A stretch of DNA of 64,000 nucleotides from Dysidea avara (GCF_963678975.1 NC_089277.1:23386672-23450671), one strand, 5' to 3'; positions 45,932 through 57,782 are shown, numbered from the stretch's first letter. Notes: a model not told the origin generated them from the letters alone. Translations and numbers: made by a program.

Positions 45932-46544
45932 ACTATTAAATACTGTATGTACCATATGCTTTTTTCGATAATCTATTATTTGCTTGTAATATGTTCATTT
46001 ACATTCTTACATTACATTGGGCAGTGTAATAAAAATGTGTATGAGCGAAAGGTAGGACCATGAAACCAAAAATATTTGTGGACCACCTGTGAATTTCATA
46101 CTTGAATTAAGTTGTATACAACTTCGTATATTTGTAAAGGTAGCACCTTGTACTTGCGTATTTCATATCATTTGACTCTGGCTTTCCTTTACTGAATTGG
46201 ACACCTGCCTAGAAACATAATTGTGCTTGTGTGCAGTCTGTGCACTGAAGCCAACTGTACCACATAGTAGACAATCTTTACCTACGTAAGCTTCTCAAGT
46301 CTACTTCCACATCTTAAATGATGACAAGCTTGTATGATCCTTAGCATGCAACTCATGTAGTCCTGATTACTAAACTATGTTTTGTCCCAGTAAAACAAAA
46401 CAATTAATATGTGCATCAGTAATGGAGCATAATAGTGCACTGATTGTATGTACGACATTTATATACACAGTAAAGTGTGTTCTTTTGACCTAGGAGTGTT
46501 TGCATATGTTTGTGCTATAATCGTTTGTCCAGCAGTAGTGATTC

Positions 46545-47315
46545 TTATTTGGTACACACTACACAAGTGAGTTCTTTATCACTACAAGGAATGAAGTGAT
46601 TACAATGAGCTTCAACTGTGTAGAAGAGATATCCATCAGTATTTGCTCCACTACCTGGAACTTGCTCTAAACTTCTGTCCACACATGTAAATTGTGTAGC
46701 TGCTGTGTGACCATGATGTCCAGCCATAAGGTAGCCATAGTATTCAGTATTCCATCCTGGAGGACACTCATAACGAGAAGGGATCATTATCTTGTTAGTA
46801 CGTCCATAAGCCTGGCAGAGTGCACAAGGAACGTTACGATTATGAGCATGATTTATTGGGCTGATAGAGGCTGTTTCATATTCTGCTCCGTAAAGTGGTA
46901 CTAAGTTCTGATAACCTGCATGTGATTTAAGGTATTGTGGGTTATGAGGTAAACACAGTGGATCAACTGCAGCTCCTTCATCTCCATAAGATGATCCAGC
47001 TACAACTCCAGAGTAGATGGTATCTGCTCCATAGGGACAAGTAGAATTACCCCATCTAACATAGGTGACTACACCAGCTGGTGGACAGGTACACTTTTCA
47101 TTACTAGCAGCTACAGCATTTTGTTCAGTAGACTTCTCGACAATCTCACTTGTCTTCCTAATACTTGGTTTGTCCATCATCTTTGACTCAAGTTGTTCTA
47201 TCCTAGCAAGTAGGTAAGAGACTAGTGGAGAATTGATATCTTCATCAGTCACCTCTGCAGCATCAGTGACGAGGAATGTGGTTAAAATGAAGAGAACAAA
47301 TGTCTTGGTCTTCAT
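46545..47315 (-). CDS. Secreted short-chain-collagen-C4-like protein 1
   Basis: A single coding exon of 256 aa. The chosen ATG (47315) begins a signal peptide (MKTKTFVLFILTTFLVTDAA) that matches the paralogues; a longer frame upstream is probably untranslated. A short coiled coil (LVSYLLARIEQLESKM) and a Ser/Lys linker follow. Then comes the C4-type domain: CTCPPAGVVTYVRWGNSTCP, YSGVVAGS, PLCLPHNPQYLKS, YGAEYE, NVPCALCQA, ECPPGWNTEYYGYLMAGHHG, FTCVDRSLEQVPGSGANTDG and the tail CSDKELTCVVCTK. This domain is known from the sponge short-chain collagen C4. Here no Gly-X-Y triple helix is present, so trimerisation would be through the coiled coil (inference). Cysteines are many and conserved. An AG at the exon edge just upstream of the ATG (ATGTATGTAG) suggests a 5' untranslated intron. 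Confidence 0.88.
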   Translation of the reverse strand: MKTKTFVLFILTTFLVTDAAEVTDEDINSPLVSYLLARIEQLESKMMDKPSIRKTSEIVEKSTEQNAVAASNEKCTCPPAGVVTYVRWGNSTCPYGADTIYSGVVAGSSYGDEGAAVDPLCLPHNPQYLKSHAGYQNLVPLYGAEYETASISPINHAHNRNVPCALCQAYGRTNKIMIPSRYECPPGWNTEYYGYLMAGHHGHTAATQFTCVDRSLEQVPGSGANTDGYLFYTVEAHCNHFIPCSDKELTCVVCTK

Positions 47316-50284
47316 GTTACCTACATACATGTAATAATTCAACTCAGTGAGCATTGAGCATAGTTAAACAGCATATTGTGCACCTGTACAACTAATTAAT
47401 GCAATACTACTGAACTTATGTAATAATTCTTAATAAGAACATGCCATCTATACACATAAGTTCATTTGTAAGAATTGTCTTGCAGAAGTTACATGTAGGA
47501 ATGGCTGCTAAGACTTACGCACATTGCTATAGATTATACTCAGCCATATTTGTACATCTGTCAATATGCAAATAGTTGTAGATATCTAGCTGACATATAT
47601 ACATATGATATACATACACAAGTCACAGATACATATATGCTACTTTGTAAATCATATGATACGTACCAACAGCTTTGTTACCTACGTACATACGTATATA
47701 CTCTGCATCATTTGCTTACAATGAACTTTCTGTGTTGTAGGACAGAAGGTAGGGTTTGTAAAACTGTCAATGCCAATCAATTGTACAATGCAAAACTCTC
47801 CTTTTAGGACTGCAAAAATGGCAGTGGTATTGCAGCTACAGGTCTTTTATAGTAGTCCAACCATACTGGTTAACTGCAGTGCATGCAGTACATCGTTGCA
47901 TGCACTGTATCATGTGACATCACATACTATGATGTACTATGCAGTGTGTGCTAGCAGTATACATGTACAAATGTGTATAAGACTAGCACCATTAAATTGT
48001 GATTACCACACACCATGAAGTGAGTCTCAGTCGGGTGACAAATTCTGTACACAACAATTAAGAAGTTACTTAATATCATACATTGTACATGGCTATATTG
48101 ATGTACATAGCGTGGCCGCTGTAGGACCATGCATACCACCTGTTTATATGTATGTAAGGTACATACAGTAAGATAACTCTTGTCATGGCACAGGGCAAGG
48201 TCTCTATGTTTTTCTAAACAAGGTATGGCTTATTTAGTAATCCCACCTATGGATGGAATAGAAGCAAAATCTAATTGGCTTGGGACATTATAGATCTTCT
48301 GTAGTAGCAGTAACTCTCCTTGTTCTGTCCGTATACCATTCTGAAGTGGTATTTGAAGGATCTCATTGATCAATTGGTGGACCACAACTATCAACCTGAA
48401 GCTGTTGATCAAACCTGTTCTTAGTAAGATTATATGATGATCATTCTTTATGAACTGCAGTTGTGAATACCACTCTTTCGAGATGTCCATTGGACAAAGG
48501 TAGACAGAACAACAATCCAACAATACTTTTTGGCATCTATACAATTGAAAACCTCCACCACACCACCTTGTAGTCATCCTCTACTACTGCTTGCCTGATT
48601 CTACTATGTCATCTGAGGAACTTCATCAAGGAGTGAATGAGATGAAAAAATAATGACAGAAGTGTTTTTTTTAGATGCTTGGCTTACATACTATTAATGC
48701 ACTTACAAAACCAGTAAAGTAAACTCACACAGTAACTTACAGTGTTTATCAGCCGAATAGGCTTCGGCTTGTGATTGAGGACATAACTGTAGTTTTAAGA
48801 TACACCTGGCCAGTGTTGTAAACATGTACCTTGCATGGCACAGGTGTAGTAATGTTCCACATGTGGAAAATGCCACATGCTGCATGCCACGTTATTGGGC
48901 GGCAACACATGTGGTAATGGGAAGTTGTACATATGTGGACTGTACTGTAAATGTAGGACAGATTGCACAAATCGTTTGTCTCCGTGCATGCACTGATATT
49001 TGATGATACTGATATTTGATGATAAAAGGAAAAGTAAAGAAAAATACAATTAGACATAGATAGCTCAGCTTTTCAACATAACAGTGTTGTTTCTGTAATT
49101 AACAACTGAAGAATATAATCAAGTTATACTGAATACAAAAAATAACTGTTTGAAAGATTTTCAGAGATCCAGGTTCACAGAATGACATTAACACAGTTAC
49201 ATTAGTCTCGCTGTGTTAATTGTTATGATTGAGTGGTCTGCAAAAATTGCTTAAAGCTTAAGAGATTTCTATATAAATTTTGATTGAATGTGCTAGGTTC
49301 TATACAGTAGCTACGTCTCAGATTATATTATAAACATCCTACACAGTATTTGCAGAGGATTATTGGCTACCTAGCCAAAGTATTTCTGATTTTCCCTATG
49401 GTGGTGTGTAAGATTGCACATAGTGCTGGACCTTTGATTACTGTGCATATGACATTGCATTGATAAGAACTAGGTAGGAGAATAATTGAAGCCACCAATC
49501 AAAAGCAGTAATTATCATTATGTACAAAATTCAAGCACATACACCCTCATGTATGTATGTACACATGCACTAAAAGGCTAACTACAGAAAGCAATTAAAA
49601 CCATAGCTACTATTATGGGATTAACACAAATAAAACCACGACCTTCCTTGATTTGAAACTACTACTGCATTTTTATGTCTAGATCTTCGTACCTGTTGTT
49701 GTAAATTTATTGGTACTCAGCTAGGCATCCATTGTATTGTTTATTGTTGTGCAGACCTTTGACAAACAAGCAGTTACAAGAGTTTCTAGACTACCTAGTC
49801 TTTGCATATTAATTCTGGAATCAATTCTTGTCATTGGCTACACAAATCCCCCTAGTGTCATTGTCACAGATGTCAGGTAAGAGTTAGTGAGGTTATCACC
49901 ATGCAAGGTGTTGAATTATCATATAGCTTTCTGTTCTAGTTTGCATTCTGCAAGTTTTGGCAAGTACACATTTATTAGCATTTAAGTAATACTAGCATAA
50001 GAAGAATCAGTTGATTGCAAATCTTGCTACTAGAATCTCGCATCAGGTTCACCCCATAATCCTCTCAGCAACTTTTAAGTTTAGGAATTTTAGTTAATGT
50101 GATGATGGTCCTTCATGTAGGGCAGGTACCAATGCTTGTATAATATCAACCAAAAAAGTACATCTCAATTTCTTTTTGTGTAAACCTACAATTACATTTA
50201 TGCCTGTGTGCACTGTGTATGAATGGTCATACACAATATGGTTTATATACTGTACCATGCATACTGACTATCCCAACATAGTCT
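47316..50284. other. Spacer between C4-like genes 1 and 2
   Basis: Contains presumed promoter sequence of gene 1 and the downstream region of gene 2. It includes one unrecognised frame (48230-48577) and one copy of the GTAGGGCAGGTACCAATGCT motif (about 50117). A duplicated TGATATTTGATGATA pair lies near 48990-49023. No other gene is seen. Confidence 0.55.
48230..48577 (-). CDS. Unrecognised open frame, 115 aa
   Basis: An open frame ending in ...FASIPSIGGITK before a stop at 48230. The sequence is hydrophobic in places (HHIILLRTGLINSFRLIVVV) with a helical look. No domain is recognised and no paralogue is found in the window. It could be an exon of an unknown gene, a relic, or chance. Confidence 0.2.
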   Translation of the reverse strand: MTTRWCGGGFQLYRCQKVLLDCCSVYLCPMDISKEWYSQLQFIKNDHHIILLRTGLINSFRLIVVVHQLINEILQIPLQNGIRTEQGELLLLQKIYNVPSQLDFASIPSIGGITK

Positions 50285-51049
50285 TTACTTGGTACACACT
50301 ACACAAGTGAGTTCTTTATCACTACAAGGGATGAAATGGCCACAATGTGCTTCAACTAAGTGGAAGAGTTTTCCATTGGTGTCACTTCCACTGCCTGGTA
50401 TCTGTTCAAGGGTCCTGTCAATACAAGTAAACTGTGTAGCTGCTTTGTGAGCATGATATCCAGCCATGAGATAGCCGTAGTACTCAGTATTCCATCCTGG
50501 AGGACACTTGTAATGAGAAGGAATCATCATCTTGCTGGTGCGGCCACTAGCTTGACACATTGCACATGGCACATTACGATTTTGACTGTGGTCTAGTGGA
50601 GTTCCTTTTGTTTGATATTCTGCTCCATACAGTCGTACCCAATTCTGATATCCTGGTTGATACTTGAGATACTGTGGGTCATGAGGTAAACACAGTGGAT
50701 CAACTGCAGCTCCTTCATGTTCATAAGCTGATCCAGCTACGACTCCAGAGTAGATGGTATCTGCTCCATAAGGACAAGTAGAATTACCCCATCTAACATA
50801 GGTGACTCCAGCAACTAGTGGACAAGCACAATTTTCATTGCTATTAGCTGAAGCTACCTCATTTTGTTTGGTAGACTTGTCTACAACTTCATTTGTGTCT
50901 CTAGTGTTTGGCCTAACCATGATCTTTGACTCCAGTTGTTGTATCCTAGCAAGTAGGTAGGAAACTAGTGGATCTTCACTGGTCATCTCCACAGCATCAG
51001 TGAGAATGAAGGTAGTAAACAGCAGAAGAGTATATACTTCAATCTTCAT
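50285..51049 (-). CDS. Secreted short-chain-collagen-C4-like protein 2
   Basis: A single coding exon of 254 aa. Signal peptide MKIEVYTLLLFTTFILTDAV, coiled coil LVSYLLARIQQLESKIM, linker with NENCACP, then the C4-type domain (YVRWGNSTCPYGADTIYSGV, PLCLPHDPQYLKY, CAMCQASGRTSKMMIPSHYK, CPPGWNTEYYGYLMAGYHAH, CSDKELTCVVCTK). All cysteines of paralogue 1 are kept. Differences cluster in the linker and in the HKAATQ/TNGKLF surface segments. An AG precedes the ATG by about ten bases (TTTAATAG), again suggesting an upstream untranslated exon. Likely a matrix or mucus protein; the role is inferred. Confidence 0.88.
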   Translation of the reverse strand: MKIEVYTLLLFTTFILTDAVEMTSEDPLVSYLLARIQQLESKIMVRPNTRDTNEVVDKSTKQNEVASANSNENCACPLVAGVTYVRWGNSTCPYGADTIYSGVVAGSAYEHEGAAVDPLCLPHDPQYLKYQPGYQNWVRLYGAEYQTKGTPLDHSQNRNVPCAMCQASGRTSKMMIPSHYKCPPGWNTEYYGYLMAGYHAHKAATQFTCIDRTLEQIPGSGSDTNGKLFHLVEAHCGHFIPCSDKELTCVVCTK

Positions 51050-53218
51050 ATTGTCAACCTATTAAAGCATTGCAAACAAATAATGTGTGGAGCATACATA
51101 CGTACATTGTATACAGTACTGCCCAAGCGTAGCATCATTTCTCGCAAGTGCACACGATCAAAAAAAACTCTCCAATTAAAGTGCGTGGCAGCAATTTCGC
51201 TAACGAGTCATTATCCTTCACAATGACATTGCACTTGGGCGGTACCATACTTCTTAACGCATTCAATTTAATTGTGACCAAGAGAATTTATTACAGCAGG
51301 CTATAGACATGTGCATGGATTCTTGTAATTTACTAAAGTTTATACCTGGAAATTTCCTCACAACGTTTTCAAGAGTACAGAACACCACCATTTAGTAAAT
51401 TAGCTCTTTAGAAGAAAATATACTTTTGTCTCTGAGGAATCACACTGTTCATTATAATAGTTGGATACAAAAGAAATTCCTAGCTGCATATGGATTCTCA
51501 GGCACTCACTTATCTGGCAGCCAATTCAACAGAGATTTGGTGTTAACAATTCTCCAAGTCCCTACATTCATTGGCTTCCTGTAGCCTTCTCGTGGAGTGT
51601 AAAGAAATGTGGAAAAGGGAATTTTCCTCATTGTGAAGCTCTTCATTGAAGATTTTGGCTAAAGAATTTGCCCACCAAATTAGTGTTGTTTCATAGACTC
51701 TGCAGTACCAACCTGGCAAGTCAGAGTAGAAATTAAAATTCTCTGGAATTATGTCAGCTGCACCTGACTGTTTTATTAGAGTATATGACTGAGTATCACA
51801 GTTTAATGATTAAGCCTCCTCTGAAATGTACTGGAAGAGTTCCATTTACATACCCTACAGGCTATTTTGGTATTACACATTGTATGATGTACAGCAGTCT
51901 AAAACCTAAAGCTATCTCTTTTTCTCTGTACACTCATAATTTAATAAACTTGTGTGGCTGTTGTATTTACTAAATTTGTAGGTTATTGTCAACAAGGTGC
52001 AGAATTTCTCACTTACCTGTTGTGTGGGATGTGGTAAATCAAATATAGTAACTTTATTTAGTAATGGTACGTTCCCAGGGACTAGATTATACATGAAATT
52101 TCCTTGTGAAGAATTAGCGAGATGAACATTCTAGTGTGTAACAATATTGATTGTGTTTATCAAGCTTTCTACTTTAGTTACATTCAGAAACCAGATTGGT
52201 TTGTCTTTGCATGCAAATGTGAGTGTACACCAACATCGTTTCGTCAAAGAAATTTAGTTATTAAACCTGCCTGAATCATTTTTTCATTCATTATGTGGAA
52301 ACAAATTTATTGTTGTTATAGAAGCATAACAGTACATCATATCATCATTACAACATCTTGATACATTTCTTATACTTTCTTGTAACCACAACTACAAATA
52401 CTGTCATGCTGTATGTACATTTTAGTGTATATACATGCCTATGTTTCATGCATACAAAACATGCAGTTATCTACATATGTTCATATGTGTTTGTTTGTAC
52501 AGGCTGTATGTACATGTAGGGTGTGTGCATAGTGCGTATACAGTACACATTACGGATTTAGCAACTTTAGCGGGATAAAATATTAAATGCATGTGTGAGG
52601 ACGGATGTAAGCATACGTATACTGTAAGTTAATATCTTACACATATTACATGCACACACATTACTGTACACACATGTACCTTTTCTTACTTATAGTAACT
52701 GCAATTGTCACCACACTATAGCAACAACAATTCACTTTGTTACAACAAATGTGGTGCTGCATAACAAGTTGCTTCTTTTATAGCGGAGCGCTCCTGCATG
52801 TATGCATGATATTATCACAACACAATGACATCATAATGTGTAAGCTAGTTTGTACCAGCCTCACATGCTAACATTTATCATTTTGTTGTGATATTCCTTC
52901 TCTGTTGTTAGATACGTAGGAATTACCACACCACTTCATGTTCTGGCAGCATCAATAATCATTGATCACTGTGACGTGCCCTTTATGATCTAGCCATACT
53001 TATTGCATTCAGTCATATTGACCATGCCTCTTACTGATAGCATGATGACACAAAGATATGGAAAAACCACACCCCTTTAAAATATCATGTAGGTTAGTCA
53101 TACCACTCCAGATACTCTAATAAAGCAGTCACCCTAACACAACAGCCATGTTATTATGTAGAACAATCACACGAGTGTATCATAGCTATAATGAAAAACT
53201 AAACAAACTGGAAATTAT

Positions 53219-54090
53219 TAATTTAAAAATGAAGTAGGGATCCAAGTAATAAAAACTATTGAAACAAGAGATAAATGATGGTATTACAACACACCTCTGT
53301 GGGAAAATCCCTATACTTTGGCATTGAACAACGTAACTGTTTTGACATGCCGATGTAGTCTCAGTCCAGACCTCAGAATGGTACCATGCAATAGAAAGCC
53401 TTGACTGTATAATGCAAAGCCTTATAGTGTTTATTTGACATCTCACATTACATAATATCAGTGTGTAAGCTTGATTCAATGATGGGCTACTGCTACTGAA
53501 TGCTTGTTTTGGCTGAGATGTAGGCTTTGCTTCTCACTGTTAAGGTCTGCCATCATGTGCCTGAGGGGACATCGATCTTCTGTACATTGTCCTATACCTG
53601 CTTGCGTTGATCTGGCCTATTCCGAGGGCAGGCTCAATGCTGATGCCCTCGTGTAGTTTATTGTCGCTAGTGTTATCCAGCTGTCCAGCATTTGACAGCC
53701 AATGCTGGGGGTGGTGGCAAGGGCATTCCATCTAGCCTGGGGAATAAAAACAAACAAAAAAAACTGATAATGGTACTGTAAAGAAACATCGAAGACTGTT
53801 AACTAGTAAATAAGTCGGATGATGAAAGGAATAAAGTGAGTTCTAAAATATATAGAATACCTTAAGTCAGAGGCATTCTTGAATCTGATTAGTGACCATA
53901 CTTTAGTTTGGTTATGGCTAAACTTTTTTTTTTGCATGGCATCAGACCCTTGTGGTCTGGAATGGGGTCTGTGACAAAACTAATGTCAATGTAGGGATTT
54001 TCCCACTGGACTATGTTGCACTACCATCATTTGTTTACTTTATTTCAATAGTTTTATCACTTGGATCCCTACTTCATTTTTAAATTAGTT
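53219..54090. mobile_element. Inverted-repeat element, 870 bp, arms about 110 bp
   Basis: The left arm AATTTAAAAATGAAGTAGGG...GTGGGAAAATCCCTA is inverted in the right arm TAGGGATTTTCCCAC...CCCTACTTCATTTTTAAATT. The interior carries two short minus-strand frames (53540-53731, containing DNKLHEGISIEPALGIGQI) without a recognised domain. The target duplication is not clear. Shares the CCCTACT/AGTAGGG theme with the P family but is a different element. Confidence 0.7.
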
Positions 54091-54137
54091 TTTTTTAAAT
54101 TAAATACACTTCTATAAATTGTACAAGTGAACAGAAA

Positions 54138-54907
54138 AATTTGGAATTTTCAACTAGAGTATGACCATAGCATATTGATAAAAAGTAGAGTTGCACCGAT
54201 ATACCGATATATATCGTATCGGTTGCCGATATAGACAATTCTACTATATTAATGGGAGCTGATATTGCTGCTAAAAGCCGATACGATACACCGATATACA
54301 ACTAAACTATCTTGAGGACATTGTCCAATGATCAAGCCTTATTTTAAACCCTATTATTTAGCTAACAAGGGCGGGAAACAGTAGTTATCTTCCTTGTCTA
54401 AAAGCAATACGCTACTTGAAGCCATCTAAGTGTGTGGATAATTACTGTTTTGTTGTCACAAAGCTTACCAATCATACAACAAACACTCATAGTGGTGGGC
54501 CTGGGGAAACAGCAAAAAGATAGACCAAGTGCACAGCATAAAAACCAGCCACATCTACAAGCCATTAAATGCGGAGTAATCCGGACTAATCTTGGCGGGG
54601 GCATGTATTAAAATATTTGTGGGTGCCGTATGGTCTGAGCTATCAATAGAGGCCACACCACCATGGGTAACCAAGCATAGCCAATGATCTTAAGACTGTC
54701 TTCAGTAGTTTCTTCAGTAGTTAAAATAAAGTAAAACAATAAGAAGTGTTATATCCCTACTGTGCTCATGATACCATAATGGAATGCACAGTAGGGATAT
54801 AACATTTCTTATTCTTTTACTGTGATTTAATATCATGCAATACTCCAACTTGTTTCAGTACTTTTTATTGATGTGCTATGGTCACTACTCTATTTGAAAA
54901 TTCCAAA
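54138..54907. mobile_element. Palindromic element copy P3, split by later insertion
   Basis: The outer left arm (GGAATTTTCAACTAGAGTAT...GATAAAAAGTA, 54143-54187) is followed by about 540 bp of foreign sequence. This starts with GAGTTGCACCGATATACCGA and has an inverted CACCGATATACAACT near 54288-54302. The rest of the palindrome (54725-54907) then resumes with GTAAAACAATAAGAAGTGTT. The inserted part includes a hAT-like CCGATA element. Confidence 0.65.
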
Positions 54908-54989
54908 GTTTTCTGTGTACTTGTTTGTTAACTTTTTTTGTAAATTATTATGATTGGTGAAACCACTCATACCGCATCTGAAATGGAAC

Positions 54990-55720
54990 CGCGTGCCCCA
55001 ATTATCGTCTGAAAAGTGAAGTATCCATTACGGTTTGTTGTCAGCTTTGTTCAGCCCGTTACGCAGCATTTCGAATCAAGAACTGTTCGAAAAGCACCTC
55101 TGTAATCCACGCATACCGAAGAAATAGTGCTGCGCGCCCCGGTTATATCAATTATCGTCTGAAAAGTGAAGTATCCCTTACACTTCGTTGTCAGCTATGT
55201 TCAACCCGTTACACAGCAGTACGAATCAAGAACTGGTTTTATAGCACCTCTGCTATCAAAATAGCCACTATGACAAATACGGACGATTTTTGTTACGAAG
55301 GAAGCCGTCACGTGCTATCGCCAAATTGACACCTTTCGCAGTCAGCCAAGATGAATGGGACACAACTGGTAAGTCCATGAAGAATGCATTGTACATACTG
55401 CGGTATGCCAAAAGGCACCTGTTGGGGCAAAGTGACATCGAATAGTGAAAAAATCAAGCCTGTAGCCTTAGCTGTTATTGAGTTACGCTTGTCTGAAGGC
55501 ATCAGTCAGTCAGTCAGTCACTAGAAAATTTCATTAAATAGATTATTTTTTAAATTTCATAGCAACTTGTTGAAAGCGTTTCAGGTCGATCTGAAAACTT
55601 GTTTGGGCTCAGCTTTACCTAACCAATACTGCCTCATCATCATAATGGGGGGAAATCAAGGCTGTTTTTTTGGTTATATTATTTCGTGGGCCATGCTTAC
55701 TCCTTTGTGATCCCTACTAT
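54990..55720 (-). repeat. Dispersed repeat (PSDKRNSITAKA-type), minus orientation
   Basis: The inverse-oriented relative of 37360-37960. It shares CGTCTGAAAAGTGAAGTATCC (twice, at about 55008 and 55154, so partly tandem), a [20 protein letters not shown] reading, and GATGCCTTCAGACAAGC. It ends near CCTTTGTGATCCCTACTATA. Function unknown; probably a non-autonomous element. Confidence 0.65.
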
Positions 55721-55745
55721 ACAGTTACTATCGTACTGTATGATA

Positions 55746-56232
55746 TAGTGATGCACCGATACCACTTTTTCACTACTGATCCGATACCGATACATTTGAG
55801 GCCAGAAATGGCCGATACCGATCCGATACCGATACTTTGCCCCACAGGCATTTCTCACAAGAAACAGCTAGTGATTTAGCTTACTAAACTCATTTACTAC
55901 TCTCATTAACTGCAGTTTGCTGGTTTTGTGGCTATCAATTACGCGCGAAGATAATAGTTTATGGCTTCAATGAATCTTATTTCGTGGCTTACTTCAGTTT
56001 CCACTGTACTAATAATGCTAGCAGCTGGCTTCTTTTAAGGAATTCATGGCTTATATCAGCTTTTGCTCAACTCCGTTCAATGCGCTATGTACACTGCCAT
56101 CTTGATAAGTAATTAAATGACGTCATTCAAAGCATCGGTTGGTATTGGGCATTTATAGCTTTACCGATTCAAGTCTGATACCGCCAAAATAGGGTCGATA
56201 CCGATACTAGTATCGGTATTGGTGCATCACTA
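55746..56232. mobile_element. hAT-type MITE (TAGTGATGCACCGATACC ends), 8-bp duplication
   Basis: TAGTGATGCACCGATACC and GGTATTGGTGCATCACTA bound 487 bp. GTATGATA is duplicated at 55738-55745 and 56233-56240. Same family as 5365-5858 with one different base in the terminus. The interior has many CCGATACC words. Confidence 0.9.
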
Positions 56233-56240
56233 GTATGATA

Positions 56241-56873
56241 CCATATAGTAAAAACCTTTGGCGGTAAAAAAAGTGTGATGAAACCCTCTGTTGATAAAAT
56301 TGGCGGGAAAAACTTTGGCGATTGAAATAATATTCACCAAAGTTTTTACCACCAAATTTTTATTGTACGGTACGTAAGGATAAAATGACAAGGTGTCAAC
56401 CCATCAGTTAAGTAATGTAGTAAGCGTATAGGTAGCTAGCGTTGTTGTTGTAGCAGTACTTTGTAGCTACTGATCTAATGACCTACTAGCAAAGGCGTGC
56501 TTCTCTATCTCTTGCGATGCCGAGAGCGACTGTATCTGCTTTTTCAGTGAACTCCAGTAGCAGAGGTTATCAGTATTTGGGCAAATCCACCACGAGACGA
56601 TGAACTAACTGATGTCCGAATTGGGAAGCCAGTTGGAAATGCTATCCCAATGAGTGCTTACAACTGTGGGACACATTCCTAGGAAGATCAAGATCTCCAA
56701 AGTCAGCTCGATCTTTATTGTGTGGTGGTAAGAGCTGACCTTCATCTCAAGTTCTAGTTACTCAATGTGCTCATGTGATCATCTAAAATAATTGGCAAAA
56801 AAAACTTTGGCGAATTGAACATTATTCACCAAATTCGCCAAAGTTTTTTACCACCAAAGTTTTTACTATACGG
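56241..56873. mobile_element. TA-flanked element with CCATATAGTAAAAAC...GTTTTTACTATACGG ends
   Basis: The ends are inverted and flanked by TA (56239-56240, 56874-56875). The interior has GGCGG, TTTGGCG and CGCCAAA words. A second internal end (ATTGTACGGTA near 56362) suggests a composite or nested pair. It lies directly beside the hAT-type MITE. Confidence 0.65.
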
Positions 56874-57018
56874 TAGGAGTGCATGCATACTTATGTACAC
56901 AAAGCTAGCACATAGCACACATATGCATTTCACAGTGTAGTAATAGTACACACAAGTTGCATGTAAGTAGTAAACACATCCATTTTAAGTTGCACAGTTT
57001 TTATCAGCTATGTGTTAG

Positions 57019-57782
57019 TTACTTGGTACACACTACACAAGTGACTTCTTTATTACTACAAGGAATAGTGGCCACAATGTGCTTCAACATTGTAGAAGAG
57101 TTTCCCATTAGTGCTAGTTTTACTACCTGGAACTTGTTCGAGACTTCTGCTGTCCACACATGTAAATTGTGTAGCTGCTTTGTGACCATAATATCCAGCC
57201 ATAAGGTAACCATAGTACTCAGTATTCCATCCTGGAGGACACTCATAACGAGAAGAGATCATTATCTTGTTAGTACGTCCATAAGCCTGGCAGAGTGAAC
57301 AAGGAACATTATGATCATTAACATGATTAATTAGGCTACCAGAAGTTATTTGGTACTCTGTTCCGTATAGCCTAGCATATCCTTGATATCCTGACAGAGT
57401 CTTTAAGTATTGTGGATTAGGAGGTAAATACAGTGGATCGATCAACTGCCATAATGTTCAAACCATGATCCAGCTACAACTCCAGAGTAGATGATATCTG
57501 CTCCATAGGGACAAGTAGAATTACCCCATCTAACATAGGTGACTACACCAGCAGGTGGACAGGTACACTTTTGATTGCTAGCAGCTACAGCATTTTGTTC
57601 AGTAGACTTCTCAACAATCTCACCTGTGTTTCTAGCAGTTGGTTTAACCATGATCTTGACTCCAGTTGTTCTATCCTAGCAAGTAGGTAAGAGACTAGTG
57701 GAGAATTGATATCTTCATCAGTGGCCTTCACAATATCAGTGATGAAGAAGGTTGTTAAGATCAGGAGAGTTAGTATTTTCAT
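57019..57782 (-). pseudogene. Short-chain-collagen-C4-like gene 3, frameshifted
   Basis: Clearly homologous along its full length to the other three, from a signal peptide (MKILTLLILTTFFITDIVKA, ATG at 57782) to the CVVCTK end (stop 57019-57021). Compared with its paralogues it has a one-base loss in the coiled-coil segment (about 57655). A further small insertion (repeated GATC) and an eight-base loss occur around 57435-57455. A two-base loss lies near the end (about 57066). Each shifts the frame, so no full protein can be made. There is also an extra codon at VDSRSLEQ. Sequencing errors could mimic this, but three independent shifts make a pseudogene more likely. Confidence 0.85.

Larger units (their letters stand above)
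43036..46544. other. Region after the last myosin exon: repeats, no recognised exon
   Basis: It holds a LINE endonuclease fragment (43150-43945), palindromic copy P2 (43946-44210) with its right arm duplicated (44211-44327), scattered CTCTAATAGAAC motifs, and a small element at 45636-45833 inside a longer hairpin. I looked for the next myosin VI exon (YLNRG-type) and found none. Confidence 0.6.
51050..57018. other. Spacer between C4-like genes 2 and 3
   Basis: No intact gene is recognised. It contains an 870-bp inverted-repeat element (53219-54090), a split palindromic copy P3, dispersed repeat DR (54990-55720), a hAT-type MITE (55746-56232), and a TA-flanked element (56241-56873). The stretches 51400-53180 and 49060-50280 hold nothing I can name beyond AT-rich sequence. 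Confidence 0.55.

Noticed and set aside
47316..47354. Upstream ATG extending C4-like protein 1 by 13 residues
   Set aside because: It would bury the signal peptide, which in the paralogues starts at the MKTK/MKIE methionine; an acceptor-like AG also lies between the two ATGs.
51461..52094. Short frames between C4-like genes 2 and 3
   Set aside because: Each is short, unrelated to known families and broken by stops; no splice signals linking them were convincing.
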